In this document: positions 45,622 through 54,688 of the stretch, one piece after another
Layout: the number at the start of each line of letters is the position of its first letter
Position numbering within the stretch: the first letter of the stretch is position 1
Assembly (NCBI RefSeq): GCF_025175675.1
Contig: NZ_JANIOA010000027.1
Span: forward strand, 1 to 62,529
DNA: 62,529 nucleotides
Direction: 5' to 3'
DNA from: Sedimenticola hydrogenitrophicus
GTDB lineage: Bacteria; Pseudomonadota; Gammaproteobacteria; Chromatiales; Chromatiaceae
The notes under the pieces: generated by a model
Database searches by the model: none
What the model was told of the DNA's origin: nothing
Seen by the model: only the letters and a program-made list of their open reading frames with translations
Translations under genes and position numbers: made by a program

Positions 45622-45692
45622 AGGGGGCGGAGTCAAGCCGGTCGAAATGGATTAACCGATTTCCGGAAATACGCGGCTTGACTCCAACCCCT
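45622..45692. repeat. Inverted repeat with GGGGNCGGAGTCAA arms
   Basis: GGGGGCGGAGTCAAGCCG (from 45623) is mirrored by CGGCTTGACTCCAACCCC (to about 45691). The same GG(T/C)CGGAGTCAA/TTGACTCCGACC core recurs in the 55948-56083 element. I recall similar arms around RAYT-type (Y1 transposase-associated) repeats in gammaproteobacteria. No transposase is present. Confidence 0.6.
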
Positions 45693-45747
45693 CTCGATCA
45701 AGTGGTGATTTGGGGCTGTAGCCGAGGTGCGGCGGGCCCCCGAACCA

Positions 45748-46545
45748 TCAGGCGCGCAGTCGCTCGGTGAGGTGCGGACGGATCACGCCGGCCATGGCGG
45801 AATGGAGTCGCAGACCGCCGGCAATGAGGTTGCCGGTCTCGAAGAAGCGGCCGCCGCCATTGATATCCGACACGGTACCGCCGGCCTCTTTGACCAGCAG
45901 GGCGCCGGCGGCGAAATCCCACTCGGAGAGGCCCAGCTCCCAGAACCCGTCCAGGCGTCCGGCGGCCACGTAGGCCAGGTCCAGTGCCGCCGATCCCGGC
46001 CGGCGGATGCCGGCGGTATCCTTGATCAAGTCCCGGAACATGCCCAGATAGGCGTCCAGATTGGATAGGTCGCGGTACGGAAAACCGGTTCCGAGCAGCG
46101 CCCCTTCCAGCGTTTTCCGATTGGTTACCCGGAGGCGCCGGTCGTTCAGCAGCGCGCCGTCTCCGCGGCTGGCGGTAAACATCTCGTCGCGCAGCGGATC
46201 ATAGACCAGCCCGTGCTCCAGTATGCCCTTGTGTTTCAGGGCGATGGAAATGGAGAACTGGGGGAATCCATGCAGGTAGTTGGTGGTGCCATCGAGCGGA
46301 TCGATGATCCACTGGAACTCATTGCCGCTCCTGCTCCCGCTCTCTTCCGCCAGGATGGCGTGGTTGGGATAGGCGCTCCGCAGGGTGTCGATAATGGCCT
46401 GTTCGGAGGCCCTGTCCACTTCGGATACGAAATCGTTACGGCCCTTCTGGGTAATCGTCAGGGTGTCGGATCGCTCGTAATAACGGAGGAGTATGTTACC
46501 GGCGCTACGCGCGGCACGGACAGCAATATTCATCATCGGGTGCAT
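45748..46545 (-). CDS. suhB: Inositol-1-monophosphatase (SuhB)
   Basis: From ATG 46545 (MHPMMNIAVRAAR) the product is 265 aa, matching SuhB length. A longer frame from 46638 is not supported. Metal-binding motifs of the IMPase family are LAEESG, WIIDPLDGTTNYLHG and LSEWDFAAGALLVKEAGG. Beyond hydrolysing inositol phosphates, SuhB homologues take part in rRNA transcription antitermination complexes. The gene is divergent from trmJ, as in many gammaproteobacteria. Confidence 0.96.
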   Translation of the reverse strand: MHPMMNIAVRAARSAGNILLRYYERSDTLTITQKGRNDFVSEVDRASEQAIIDTLRSAYPNHAILAEESGSRSGNEFQWIIDPLDGTTNYLHGFPQFSISIALKHKGILEHGLVYDPLRDEMFTASRGDGALLNDRRLRVTNRKTLEGALLGTGFPYRDLSNLDAYLGMFRDLIKDTAGIRRPGSAALDLAYVAAGRLDGFWELGLSEWDFAAGALLVKEAGGTVSDINGGGRFFETGNLIAGGLRLHSAMAGVIRPHLTERLRA

Positions 46546-46661
46546 GGGCGTGGAAGATACATCAACCCGCGCCGCTAATAAAGGAGAAATCACTTTCCAC
46601 GGCAAGATTTTTCGTTCAATCCAGCTGAGAAATGGCACCGAATCAGGTAGGCTTTGCGGCT

Positions 46662-47390
46662 ATGCTGAAGAACATCAAAATTATCCTCATCGAGACCACT
46701 CATCCGGGCAATATCGGCGCCGCCGCCAGGGCGATGAAAAACATGGGGCTGACCCGGCTCTGTCTGGTCGCCCCGCGCACCTTCCCCAGCGCGGAAGCGA
46801 CCGCCCGGGCGGCCGGCGCGGACAGTATCCTGGAGCAGTGCCGGGTCGTTGAGACGCTGGACCAGGCCCTGTCGGGGTGTCGGTTGGTGGTCGGGGCAAG
46901 CGCCCGGCTCAGGACGGTGGAGTGGCCGCAACTACTGCCCCGCGCCTGCGCCGAGCAGGTGTGGGCCGAGGCGACCCAGGGCGAGGTGGCGATCCTGTTT
47001 GGCCGCGAGAGCTCCGGACTGCGCAACAGCGAGCTGGATCGCTGTCACTATCTGGTGCATATCCCGGCCAATCCTGAATACAGTTCCCTGAATATCGCCC
47101 AGGCGCTGCAGGTGATCGCCTATGAAATCTACCTGCAGTCACTGGCGGCAGCCGAACCCCGGGAGTCGGAGCTGGCAGCGGCGGCGCCGGTGGAGGCGAT
47201 GGAGGGATTTTTCCAGCATCTGCAGCAGGCGCTGCTGGATATCGGTTTCAGTGATCCCCGACAGTCGGCGAAACTGCAGCGGCGACTGCGGCGGCTGTTT
47301 CTGCGGGCGCGCCCGGATCCGGAGGAGCTCAATATCCTGCGCGGTATCCTGAGTGCGGCGCAAGGCCGTAAATCGATGCGGTGCGAATAG
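46662..47390 (+). CDS. trmJ: tRNA (cytidine/uridine-32-2'-O)-methyltransferase TrmJ
   Basis: The 242-aa SPOUT-family enzyme begins MLKNIKIILIETTHPGNIG. It has the trefoil-knot blocks AILFGRESSGLRNSEL and HIPANPEYSSLNIAQALQV, which bind S-adenosylmethionine. The C-terminal helical extension (DPEELNILRGIL) is typical of TrmJ. I chose ATG 46662, preceded by AGGTAGG; ATG 46632 would add 10 residues. It is divergent from suhB. Confidence 0.95.
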   Translation: MLKNIKIILIETTHPGNIGAAARAMKNMGLTRLCLVAPRTFPSAEATARAAGADSILEQCRVVETLDQALSGCRLVVGASARLRTVEWPQLLPRACAEQVWAEATQGEVAILFGRESSGLRNSELDRCHYLVHIPANPEYSSLNIAQALQVIAYEIYLQSLAAAEPRESELAAAAPVEAMEGFFQHLQQALLDIGFSDPRQSAKLQRRLRRLFLRARPDPEELNILRGILSAAQGRKSMRCE

Positions 47391-47507
47391 GCGGTTTTGG
47401 CGGATAAGACCCCCTGCCTCCTTCTTTATAAGTGCATTTCCCCCGCCACGCGGTGCTCGATCAAGGAGGGGTGCGTGGGCCATGTGACCGTCAAAACGAA
47501 TCGCCCA

Positions 47508-47571
47508 TAGGAGTGGCTCCGCCGCAAATTCTTCGATGCACAGCAAAAACTTCGCGGCGGAGCCACTCCTA
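47508..47571. repeat. Inverted repeat TAGGAGTGGCTCCGCCGC
   Basis: Perfect 18-bp arms (47508-47525 and 47554-47571) flank 28 bases in the ~300-base gap between trmJ and cysE. A single near-identical arm (TAGGAGCGGCTCCGCCGCG) recurs at 60999-61017. This is a REP-like dispersed palindrome. Nothing else recognisable lies in the gap apart from the cysE promoter region. Confidence 0.75.
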
Positions 47572-47694
47572 CAGGCGGTGGTTTGCCGCGTCGGGATTGC
47601 GGGTGCCGGCGCTGGTCAGTCGGTGAAATAATCGAGTAGAATAGTCGGGAATAGCAGTTTACTGATGTCGTGCCGGAGTAGATGGAATCCCCTA

Positions 47695-48522
47695 ATGTTC
47701 ACTCGTCTCAAAGAAGATATCGCCAGTGTATTTGAACGCGACCCGGCGGCCCGCAACACCTTCGAGGTACTCACCACCTACCCCGGCCTGCACGCCCTGC
47801 TGATGCATCGCTTGACCCACTGGCTGTGGGGTATAGGCCTCTGCTGGATCGCCCGATTCCTCTCCACCTTCGCGCGCTGGACCACCGGGATCGAGATCCA
47901 TCCGGGGGCCTCCATCGGGCGCCGCTTCTTTATCGATCACGGCATGGGTGTGGTCATCGGGGAGACGGCGGTAATCGGCGACGACTGTACCCTGTATCAC
48001 GGCGTCACCCTCGGCGGTACCAGCTGGCAGAAGGGCAAGCGCCATCCGACCCTGGGTAATAATGTGGTGGTGGGGGCCGGCGCCAAGGTGCTGGGCCCGA
48101 TCGAGATCGGCGACGGTGCCCGAATCGGCTCCAACGCGGTGGTGCTGAAAGCGGTCCCGCCGGGCACTACGGTGGTCGGTGTGCCCGGGCGCCTGATCGC
48201 GGCGGCGTCCGGCGCCACCAAGGCGCGGCGTTCGGAGATCGCCGAGAAGATGGGCTTTGACGCCTACGGTGCCACCAGTGATGCACCCGATCCGGTCGCC
48301 CACGCCATCAACTGCATGCTGGATCATATCCACGTCATGGATCAGCGCATGCAGACCATGTGTCAGATACTCCGGCGTGTCAGCGAAGATCACCCCGACC
48401 TGGAGATTCCCGAGATAGACACCTCCGAATTCGCCTCGACGGCCGAAGAATTGCTTAAAATACAAGGAGCTGAGGGCCTGGAGTTGGAGGATCCGGTGAA
48501 AGAAAATAGCGGCCCTGAATAG
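47695..48522 (+). CDS. cysE: Serine O-acetyltransferase
   Basis: The 275-aa enzyme makes O-acetylserine, the direct precursor of cysteine. The N-terminal helical domain is followed by a left-handed beta-helix of hexapeptide repeats ([20 protein letters not shown], then [18 protein letters not shown]) with the catalytic His residues. A long acidic C-terminal tail ends in about 30 non-conserved residues. ATG 47695 is chosen to match homologues. The position directly before iscR, which supplies cysteine for the desulfurase IscS, is common in this lineage. Its stop codon overlaps the IscR site of the iscR promoter. Confidence 0.96.
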   Translation: MFTRLKEDIASVFERDPAARNTFEVLTTYPGLHALLMHRLTHWLWGIGLCWIARFLSTFARWTTGIEIHPGASIGRRFFIDHGMGVVIGETAVIGDDCTLYHGVTLGGTSWQKGKRHPTLGNNVVVGAGAKVLGPIEIGDGARIGSNAVVLKAVPPGTTVVGVPGRLIAAASGATKARRSEIAEKMGFDAYGATSDAPDPVAHAINCMLDHIHVMDQRMQTMCQILRRVSEDHPDLEIPEIDTSEFASTAEELLKIQGAEGLELEDPVKENSGPE

Positions 48523-48551
48523 TTGACCGATTCACTCAGGTATTATATATT
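48519..48551 (+). promoter_or_regulatory. iscR promoter with type-1-like IscR binding site
   Basis: The 25-bp stretch at 48519-48543 (ATAGTTGACC...CTCAGGTAT) fits the type-1 IscR consensus at all but about two positions. It covers the -35 hexamer TTGACC (48523-48528). A -10 TATATT (48546-48551) follows at 17-bp spacing. [2Fe-2S]-IscR would therefore repress its own operon. The site begins inside the last codons and stop of cysE. Confidence 0.8.
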
Positions 48552-48581
48552 AGCGTCATCAAATATTTAGGAGTATCCGCT

Positions 48582-49100
48582 GTGAGGTTAACCACAAAAG
48601 GACGTTACGCCGTAACCGCCATGTTGGATCTGGCCTTCCATCAGGGGGAGGGACCGATCACGCTGGCGGATATCGCCGAGCGTCAGGGGATCTCCCTCTC
48701 TTATCTGGAACAGCTGTTTTCCCGACTGCGGAAAAAGTTCCTGGTATCCAGTGTCAGGGGGCCGGGTGGCGGCTATGTGCTCGGCAAGGAGGCCGACGAG
48801 ATCTTTATTGCCGCCGTCATTACCGCCGTGGATGAAAAGGTCGATACCACGCGGTGTGGCGGCAGCCATAACTGTCAGGACAACGAGCGCTGTCTGACCC
48901 ATGATCTCTGGCATGACCTCAGTGACCAGATTTACGACTATCTTAACCGGATCAGCCTGCACGATTTAATGGAGCGGCGCGGGGTTAAGAAGGTCGCGCA
49001 GCGACAGGATGAAGAGCGACGCCGGGCAGCTGAAAAGGCCGCCGTTACGGCCGATGTGAAATTTGCAGCTACCTCGGTGGGTACAGGCGTACGGGCCTGA
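48582..49100 (+). CDS. iscR: Fe-S cluster assembly transcriptional regulator IscR
   Basis: The 172-aa Rrf2-family regulator starts at GTG 48582 behind TAGGAG. The N-terminal winged helix ([18 protein letters not shown], then [14 protein letters not shown]) binds DNA. The [2Fe-2S] ligands are at the E. coli positions: Cys92, Cys98, Cys104 and His107 (in [19 protein letters not shown]). It controls the isc operon by sensing cluster supply. A type-1-like site lies on its own promoter. Confidence 0.97.
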   Translation: MRLTTKGRYAVTAMLDLAFHQGEGPITLADIAERQGISLSYLEQLFSRLRKKFLVSSVRGPGGGYVLGKEADEIFIAAVITAVDEKVDTTRCGGSHNCQDNERCLTHDLWHDLSDQIYDYLNRISLHDLMERRGVKKVAQRQDEERRRAAEKAAVTADVKFAATSVGTGVRA

Positions 49101-49134
49101 TACCGCTCGACAAACTTAAGATTTTGGAGTGATG

Positions 49135-50349
49135 ATGAAATTACCCATCTATATGGACTATTCGGCAACCACGCCCGTTGATCCCCGGGTTGCGGAGAAG
49201 ATGTGCCAGTACCTGACTCCGGATGGCATGTTCGGCAATCCGGCCTCGCGTTCCCACAAGTTCGGCTGGGATGCGGATGACGCGGTAGAACAGGCGAGAA
49301 GCGATGTCGCCGCGCTGCTGAATGCCGATCCCAAAGAGATCGTCTGGACCTCGGGGGCGACGGAGTCCGACAACCTGGCCATCAAGGGGGCCGCCCATTT
49401 CTATCAGAAACAGGGCAAGCACATCATCACCTGCAAGACCGAACACAAGGCGGTTCTGGATACCTGCCGGCAACTGGAGCGTGAAGGGTTTGAAGTGACC
49501 TACCTGGATCCCGAGCCGGACGGCCTGATCGATCTGGGTAAGCTGGAAGCGGCGATGCGTGACGACACCATCCTGGTCTCCATCATGCACGTGAATAACG
49601 AGATCGGGGTCATTCAGGATATCGAGGCCATCGGCGAGCTGACCCGCGCGCGCAAGATTCTGTTTCATGTGGATGCCGCGCAGAGTGCCGGCAAGGTGCC
49701 GCTGGACATGGAGCGCATGAAGGTGGACCTGCTGTCGCTCTCCGCGCATAAGATCTATGGCCCGAAGGGCATCGGCGCGCTGTACGTGCGGCGTAAGCCA
49801 CGGGTTCGTCTGGAGGCCCAAATGCACGGCGGCGGCCATGAGCGCGGCATGCGTTCGGGTACCCTGGCCACCCACCAGATCGTCGGTATGGGCGAGGCGT
49901 TCCGTCTCGCCAAGGCGGAGATGGCGCAGGACAATGAGCGCATCATGCAGCTGCGTGACCGGCTCTGGAACGGCATCAAGGGGATGGACGAGGTCTATCT
50001 CAATGGCGATCTGGAACATCGGGTGGCGGGCAACCTCAATATCAGTTTTGCCTATGTCGAGGGCGAATCGCTGATCATGGCGCTGAAGGACTTTGCCGTT
50101 TCCTCCGGCTCGGCCTGTACTTCGGCAAGTCTGGAGCCCAGTTATGTGCTGCGCGCCCTCGGCCGGGAGGACGAACTGGCGCACAGCTCAATCCGCTTCA
50201 CTATCGGTCGTTTTACCACCGAGGAAGAGGTCGACTATGTCATCGGGCTGATCAGTCAGCAGGTGAACCGTCTGCGCGAGCTTTCGCCCTTGTGGGATAT
50301 GTTCAAGGAAGGGATTGATCTCCATTCGGTACAGTGGGCGGCACATTAG
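49135..50349 (+). CDS. iscS: Cysteine desulfurase IscS
   Basis: The 404-aa PLP enzyme takes sulfur from cysteine for clusters, tRNA thiolation and other uses. [20 protein letters not shown] at the N-terminus supports ATG 49135; ATG 49132 and GTG 49129 lie directly upstream. The PLP Lys is Lys206 ([10 protein letters not shown]). The active Cys is Cys328 ([10 protein letters not shown]), both at E. coli numbering. The C-terminal [19 protein letters not shown] is the IscU-binding tail. It follows iscR by 34 bp. Confidence 0.98.
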   Translation: MKLPIYMDYSATTPVDPRVAEKMCQYLTPDGMFGNPASRSHKFGWDADDAVEQARSDVAALLNADPKEIVWTSGATESDNLAIKGAAHFYQKQGKHIITCKTEHKAVLDTCRQLEREGFEVTYLDPEPDGLIDLGKLEAAMRDDTILVSIMHVNNEIGVIQDIEAIGELTRARKILFHVDAAQSAGKVPLDMERMKVDLLSLSAHKIYGPKGIGALYVRRKPRVRLEAQMHGGGHERGMRSGTLATHQIVGMGEAFRLAKAEMAQDNERIMQLRDRLWNGIKGMDEVYLNGDLEHRVAGNLNISFAYVEGESLIMALKDFAVSSGSACTSASLEPSYVLRALGREDELAHSSIRFTIGRFTTEEEVDYVIGLISQQVNRLRELSPLWDMFKEGIDLHSVQWAAH

Positions 50350-50451
50350 GTGCGAGTTACTGTCTGATTGGGTATATAAGGTTAATCTATTTGCAGTTTA
50401 CCAGTGTCACCGGCATATATTGGTCTGGGCACTGAATCCGGAGAATTGAGA

Positions 50452-50838
50452 ATGGCATACAGCGAGAAGGTCCTGGACCACTATGAGAACCCCCGCAACG
50501 TCGGTGTAATGGACAAGGATGCCAAGAATGTCGGTACCGGGATGGTCGGTGCACCCGCTTGTGGTGATGTGATGCGACTGCAGATCCAGGTGAATGAGCA
50601 GGGTGTGATCGAAGACGCCAAGTTCAAGACCTACGGTTGCGGTTCCGCCATCGCCTCCAGCAGCCTGCTGACCGAATGGGTGAAGGGCAAAACCCTGGAG
50701 GAGGCGCAGCAGATAAAAAATACCCAGATCGCCGCGGAGCTGGCATTGCCGCCGGTCAAGATTCACTGTTCCGTGCTTGCCGAGGACGCAATCAAGGCCG
50801 CTGTGCAGGATTACACGGCAAAGAATGCAAAGGGGTAG
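50452..50838 (+). CDS. iscU: Fe-S cluster scaffold IscU
   Basis: The 128-aa scaffold builds [2Fe-2S] and [4Fe-4S] clusters. Ligands are conserved: Cys37 and Asp39 (APACGDVM), Cys63 (YGCGSAIASS) and His105-Cys106 (KIHCSV). The chaperone-recognition LPPVK is at 99-103. The start MAYSEKVLDHYENPRNVG fixes ATG 50452. About 100 bp separate it from iscS, all on the same strand. Confidence 0.98.
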   Translation: MAYSEKVLDHYENPRNVGVMDKDAKNVGTGMVGAPACGDVMRLQIQVNEQGVIEDAKFKTYGCGSAIASSSLLTEWVKGKTLEEAQQIKNTQIAAELALPPVKIHCSVLAEDAIKAAVQDYTAKNAKG

Positions 50839-50911
50839 CCGTTAAGGCATTATATTGCCTCTGGAGTTGTTGTAGATCGGGATGCCGAAAGGGAACCCGG
50901 AGTGAGACGAT

Positions 50912-51235
50912 ATGACCATTACCATAACTGAAGCGGCTGCCACGCATGTTCGCAATTTTCTTCAAAACCGGGGGTCGGGCCTGGGTATAAGACTTGGTGT
51001 CCGCACCTCCGGCTGCTCGGGTATGGCTTACGTTCTTGAGTTCGCCGACGAAAGTGAAGCGGATGACCAGATTTTCGAACAGCATGGCGTCAAGGTGCTG
51101 GTCGATCCGAAGAGCCTGCTCTATCTGGACGGCACCGAGCTGGATTACACCCGCGAGGGGCTCAACGAGGGATTCAAGTTCAATAATCCCAACGTCAAGG
51201 ACTCCTGTGGTTGTGGCGAAAGCTTTAACGTCTGA
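50912..51235 (+). CDS. iscA: A-type Fe-S carrier IscA
   Basis: The 107-aa carrier has the three conserved cysteines: Cys35 in [10 protein letters not shown], and Cys99 and Cys101 in DSCGCGESF. It passes clusters from IscU to client proteins, mainly for [4Fe-4S] enzymes. The length and spacing match the family exactly. It follows iscU by 73 bp in the isc operon. Confidence 0.97.
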   Translation: MTITITEAAATHVRNFLQNRGSGLGIRLGVRTSGCSGMAYVLEFADESEADDQIFEQHGVKVLVDPKSLLYLDGTELDYTREGLNEGFKFNNPNVKDSCGCGESFNV

Positions 51236-51312
51236 TGGGGGGTTCCCCTCTCGGCACCGAGCCCACATCACCCGATAACCGTCTAACGCCCAATAACAGT
51301 TAAAGCGAAGCG

Positions 51313-51858
51313 ATGCTGGATTTCTCAAAGAACTACTTTGAGTTGTTTGGCTTGCCGGTGGGTTATATCGTAGACACTGAACAGCTATCAGCTCATTACC
51401 GTGAGTTGCAGAGAGCAGTGCATCCCGACCGGTTTGCCAATGCAACAGAACAGGAACGCCGCCTCTCGATGCAGGGGGCGGTGCGCATCAACGAGGCCTA
51501 CGAAACCCTGAAAGATCCGGTCCTGCGTGCCAGCTATCTGCTCAGTCTGAACGGGATCGAGATGGAACACGGCCGGGAGACCACCCGGGACGCCGCCTTC
51601 CTGATGGAACAGATGGAACTGCGCGAGGAGCTGGAGGCGGCGCGTGACAAGCCGGATCCGTATGCGGTGATCGCGGAGTTCATGACCGATGTGAATCGAC
51701 GGATCAACGGCCTGATTGCTCAGATGGCGGTGCAGTTCGAGTCGGCGACGCCGGAGCAGCTGGCGGCGGCCAAAGAGAATCTGCTGAAGATGCAGTTCCT
51801 GAAAAAACTTCGTTTTGATGCCGAATCCCTCGAAGCCGAGCTGGATGACGCCCTATGA
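51313..51858 (+). CDS. hscB: Co-chaperone HscB (J-protein)
   Basis: The 181-aa protein has an N-terminal J-domain with HPD at 37-39 (LQRAVHPDRFANAT). A C-terminal helical domain binds IscU (KENLLKMQFLKKLRFDAES). It recruits HscA to IscU for cluster transfer. It starts 77 bp after iscA and is followed by hscA. Confidence 0.96.
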   Translation: MLDFSKNYFELFGLPVGYIVDTEQLSAHYRELQRAVHPDRFANATEQERRLSMQGAVRINEAYETLKDPVLRASYLLSLNGIEMEHGRETTRDAAFLMEQMELREELEAARDKPDPYAVIAEFMTDVNRRINGLIAQMAVQFESATPEQLAAAKENLLKMQFLKKLRFDAESLEAELDDAL

Positions 51859-51912
51859 TAAGCCGTTCTGATAGGCTGCGCTGTACAGCGATCGACTGAG
51901 GATCCCAGGATT

Positions 51913-53784
51913 ATGGCCTTACTCCAACTTTCTGAACCGGGACAATCCGTCGCGCCGCATCAACACCGGCTGGCGGTCGGGATCGACCTGGGCACCACCA
52001 ACTCCCTGGTGGCTGTTGTACGCAGCGGCAAGGCGGTCACCCTGCCGGACGAGGACGGTGAGCATCTGCTGCCGTCGGTCGTGCGCTACCTGGAAAACGG
52101 CATCGAGGTGGGTCGCCGGGCCCGGGAGATGGCGGCGCAGGACCCCCTGAATACCATCATCTCGGTCAAGCGCCTGATCGGTCGCGGGCTCGCGGATATC
52201 AAATCCCTCGGCAACAAGCTACCGTACCGGTTCCAGGAGGGCGACGCAGCCGTTCCGCGGATCCAGACCGTACGCGGTGAGGTCAGCTCCATCGAGGTCT
52301 CTTCGGAGATTCTCAAGTCCCTGGTGCGGCGTGCCGAGCATTCCCTGGGCGGTGAGCTGGAAGGCATCGTGATCACCGTACCGGCCTATTTCGATGACGC
52401 ACAGCGGCAGGCCACCAAGGATGCCGCCACGATTGCCGGCCTCAAGGTATTGCGGCTGCTCAATGAACCCACGGCGGCGGCGGTCGCCTACGGTCTGGAT
52501 ACCGGCTCGGATGGCGTGCATGCCATCTACGATCTGGGTGGCGGTACCTTCGATATCTCGATCCTGCGCCTCAACAAGGGGGTGTTCGAAGTCCTCTCCA
52601 CCGGCGGCGATTCCGCGTTGGGGGGGGACGACCTGGATCACGTAGTGGCCGAATGGATCATGGCCCAGGCCGGTATCGACCGGGATGCCGACCACTCCAT
52701 CCTGCGCCAGCTGATGCAGGTGGCCTGCAAGGCGAAAGAGGCGCTCACCGAGGCGCACAGTACCGCGATCACGGTAGCCCTGGCCGACGGCACGACCTGG
52801 CAGGGCGAACTGAGCCGCGCACAGTTCGAGAGCCTGATCGAACCCCTGATACGCAAGACCCTGGCGCCCTGTCGCCGGGCCCTGCGCGATGCCGGTCTGA
52901 CCCCGGAGCAGATCAAGGATGTGGTGATGGTCGGCGGTTCCACCCGGGTCCCGCGGGTGCGCGAGCTGGTGGGCGAGTTTTTCCGCACCGATCCGCTGGT
53001 GGACATCGATCCGGACCGGGTAGTGGCGATTGGTGCCGCCATTCAGGCGGATGTCCTGGTGGGCAACAAGTCGGACCACGAGATGCTGCTGCTGGATGTC
53101 AATCCGCTGTCGCTCGGGATTGAGACCATGGGCGGACTGGTGGAGAAGATCATCCCGCGCAATACCACCATTCCGGTGGCCCGGGCTCAGGAGTTCACCA
53201 CCTTCAAGGACGGGCAGACCGCCATGGCCGTGCATGTGCTGCAGGGCGAGCGGGAACTGGTTGCCGACAACCGCTCCCTGGCGCGCTTCGAGCTGCGCGG
53301 CATCCCGCCCATGGTGGCCGGTGCCGCACGCATCCGGGTCACCTTCTCGGTGGATGCCGATGGCCTGCTGAGTGTGGAGGCGCAGGAGCAGAGCAGCGGC
53401 GTCAAGGCGAGCGTCGAGGTGAAACCCTCCTATGGCTTGACCGATGGTGAGATCGAATCCATGCTGCGGGAATCCATTGACCATGCCAAGGAGGACATGG
53501 AGGCGCGGCTGCTGCGCGAACGGCAGGTCGAGGCGGAGCGCGTCATCGAGGCGCTGACCGCGGCCCTGCATGCCGATGGCGACGAGCTGCTGGATGCGAA
53601 GGAACGAAACGGCATAGAATCGGCTTTGCGGACGCTCGCGGAGATCACCCGGGAGGGGGATCAGGCCGCCATCAAGGCGGCCGTGGAGGCGTTGGAGAAA
53701 ACTTGCGAGTTCTATGTCGAAAGACGTATGAACGCCAGTGTGCGCAAGGCCATGTCCGGCCACCGCATTGACGACTTTGAATAG
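51913..53784 (+). CDS. hscA: Fe-S biogenesis chaperone HscA
   Basis: The 623-aa Hsp70-type protein has the ATPase domain blocks [19 protein letters not shown] and [15 protein letters not shown], and the linker-side [16 protein letters not shown]. The substrate-binding domain contains [18 protein letters not shown] and [17 protein letters not shown]. It works with HscB to release clusters from IscU. The length is typical of HscA (about 616 aa). Confidence 0.97.
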   Translation: MALLQLSEPGQSVAPHQHRLAVGIDLGTTNSLVAVVRSGKAVTLPDEDGEHLLPSVVRYLENGIEVGRRAREMAAQDPLNTIISVKRLIGRGLADIKSLGNKLPYRFQEGDAAVPRIQTVRGEVSSIEVSSEILKSLVRRAEHSLGGELEGIVITVPAYFDDAQRQATKDAATIAGLKVLRLLNEPTAAAVAYGLDTGSDGVHAIYDLGGGTFDISILRLNKGVFEVLSTGGDSALGGDDLDHVVAEWIMAQAGIDRDADHSILRQLMQVACKAKEALTEAHSTAITVALADGTTWQGELSRAQFESLIEPLIRKTLAPCRRALRDAGLTPEQIKDVVMVGGSTRVPRVRELVGEFFRTDPLVDIDPDRVVAIGAAIQADVLVGNKSDHEMLLLDVNPLSLGIETMGGLVEKIIPRNTTIPVARAQEFTTFKDGQTAMAVHVLQGERELVADNRSLARFELRGIPPMVAGAARIRVTFSVDADGLLSVEAQEQSSGVKASVEVKPSYGLTDGEIESMLRESIDHAKEDMEARLLRERQVEAERVIEALTAALHADGDELLDAKERNGIESALRTLAEITREGDQAAIKAAVEALEKTCEFYVERRMNASVRKAMSGHRIDDFE

Positions 53785-53806
53785 CGACAGCAGCATAGGA
53801 TTGAAC

Positions 53807-54145
53807 ATGACTCAGCTTATTTTTCTTCCCCATGAAGAGATCTGCCCGGAAGGGGCGGTGATCGAGGTGGAGCCCGGCATCTCCATTTGCGATGCGGCCA
53901 ATCAGAATGGCATAGAGATCGAGCATGCCTGTGAAAAATCCTGTGCCTGCACCACCTGCCACGTGATCATCCGCGAGGGTTTCGACTCGCTGGGAGAGGC
54001 GGATGAGGTGGAGGAGGATCTGCTGGACAAGGCGTGGGGGCTGGAGCCGGAATCCCGCCTCAGCTGTCAGGCGCAGGTCGGTGATGAGGATCTGGTAATC
54101 GAGATACCAAAATACACCATCAATATGGTTTCAGAAACTCACTGA
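53807..54145 (+). CDS. fdx: [2Fe-2S] ferredoxin of the isc system
   Basis: The 112-aa adrenodoxin-type ferredoxin has ligands Cys42, Cys48, Cys51 and Cys87 (ACEKSCACTTCHV and RLSCQAQ). It supplies electrons for cluster assembly on IscU. The start MTQLIFLPHEEICPEG fixes ATG 53807. It follows hscA by 22 bp and precedes iscX by 13 bp. Confidence 0.97.
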   Translation: MTQLIFLPHEEICPEGAVIEVEPGISICDAANQNGIEIEHACEKSCACTTCHVIIREGFDSLGEADEVEEDLLDKAWGLEPESRLSCQAQVGDEDLVIEIPKYTINMVSETH

Positions 54146-54158
54146 ATTGGGGCAGATT

Positions 54159-54359
54159 ATGGGTTTGAAATGGACGGATTCCTTCAATATCGCGATCGAA
54201 CTGGACGAGGCGCATCCGGATGTCGATCCCAGTCACGTCAACTTCGTCGACCTGAACAAGTGGGTCATGGCGTTGCCCGATTTTGATGATGACCCGAAGC
54301 ACACCGGGGAGCGGATCCTGGAAGCCATCCAGATGGCCTGGATCGAGGAGCGGGAGTAG
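54159..54359 (+). CDS. iscX: Fe-S assembly protein IscX
   Basis: The 66-aa acidic protein (MGLKWTDSFNIAIELDEAHP, then FVDLNKWVMALPDFDDDPKH) matches IscX (YfhJ). IscX binds IscS and iron and tunes sulfur transfer. It ends the isc operon. An in-frame ATG 12 bases upstream is possible but less typical. Confidence 0.96.
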   Translation: MGLKWTDSFNIAIELDEAHPDVDPSHVNFVDLNKWVMALPDFDDDPKHTGERILEAIQMAWIEERE

Positions 54360-54415
54360 GTCGCTGCCTAGCCGGATGGCGCCTTTCCGCTCGCCCGACC
54401 CGCGGCCGTAGCGCG

Positions 54416-54537
54416 GTAGGATGCGGTGAGTAACACGAACCGCATCGTGTCTGTCCGTAATTGATGCGGTTCGCAAGCTCACCGGCATCCTACGATTCCT
54501 GTGAGGTTGGTAGGGTGGGCACGCTTTTTGTGCCCAC
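54416..54537. repeat. Palindromic repeats in the 329-base gap after iscX
   Basis: GTAGGATGCGGTGAG (54416-54430) is mirrored by CTCACCGGCATCCTAC (54478-54493), with inner GAACCGCATC/GATGCGGTTC arms. A separate hairpin GTGGGCAC-GCTTTTT-GTGCCCAC lies at 54515-54537. Both look like dispersed REP-type elements. The rest of the gap holds only the probable promoter of the DUF1015 gene. Confidence 0.6.
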
Positions 54538-54688
54538 GCGGGATGACTAAATCCTCCCATCCCCGCGCGTACACCGAAACCGCCCCTAATATCGCAATAA
54601 GCATCACTGTCTGGACAGCGTCCGAACGCTTTGGAACAATGCGCGCTGAATAAGTCGCCGTTCCCAAGCATATCCTTCGAGGAGAGTC

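Noticed and set aside
52219-53808. Long minus-strand open frame (about 529 codons)
   Set aside because: Antisense shadow of hscA, His/Gly/Arg-rich and without any recognisable motif.
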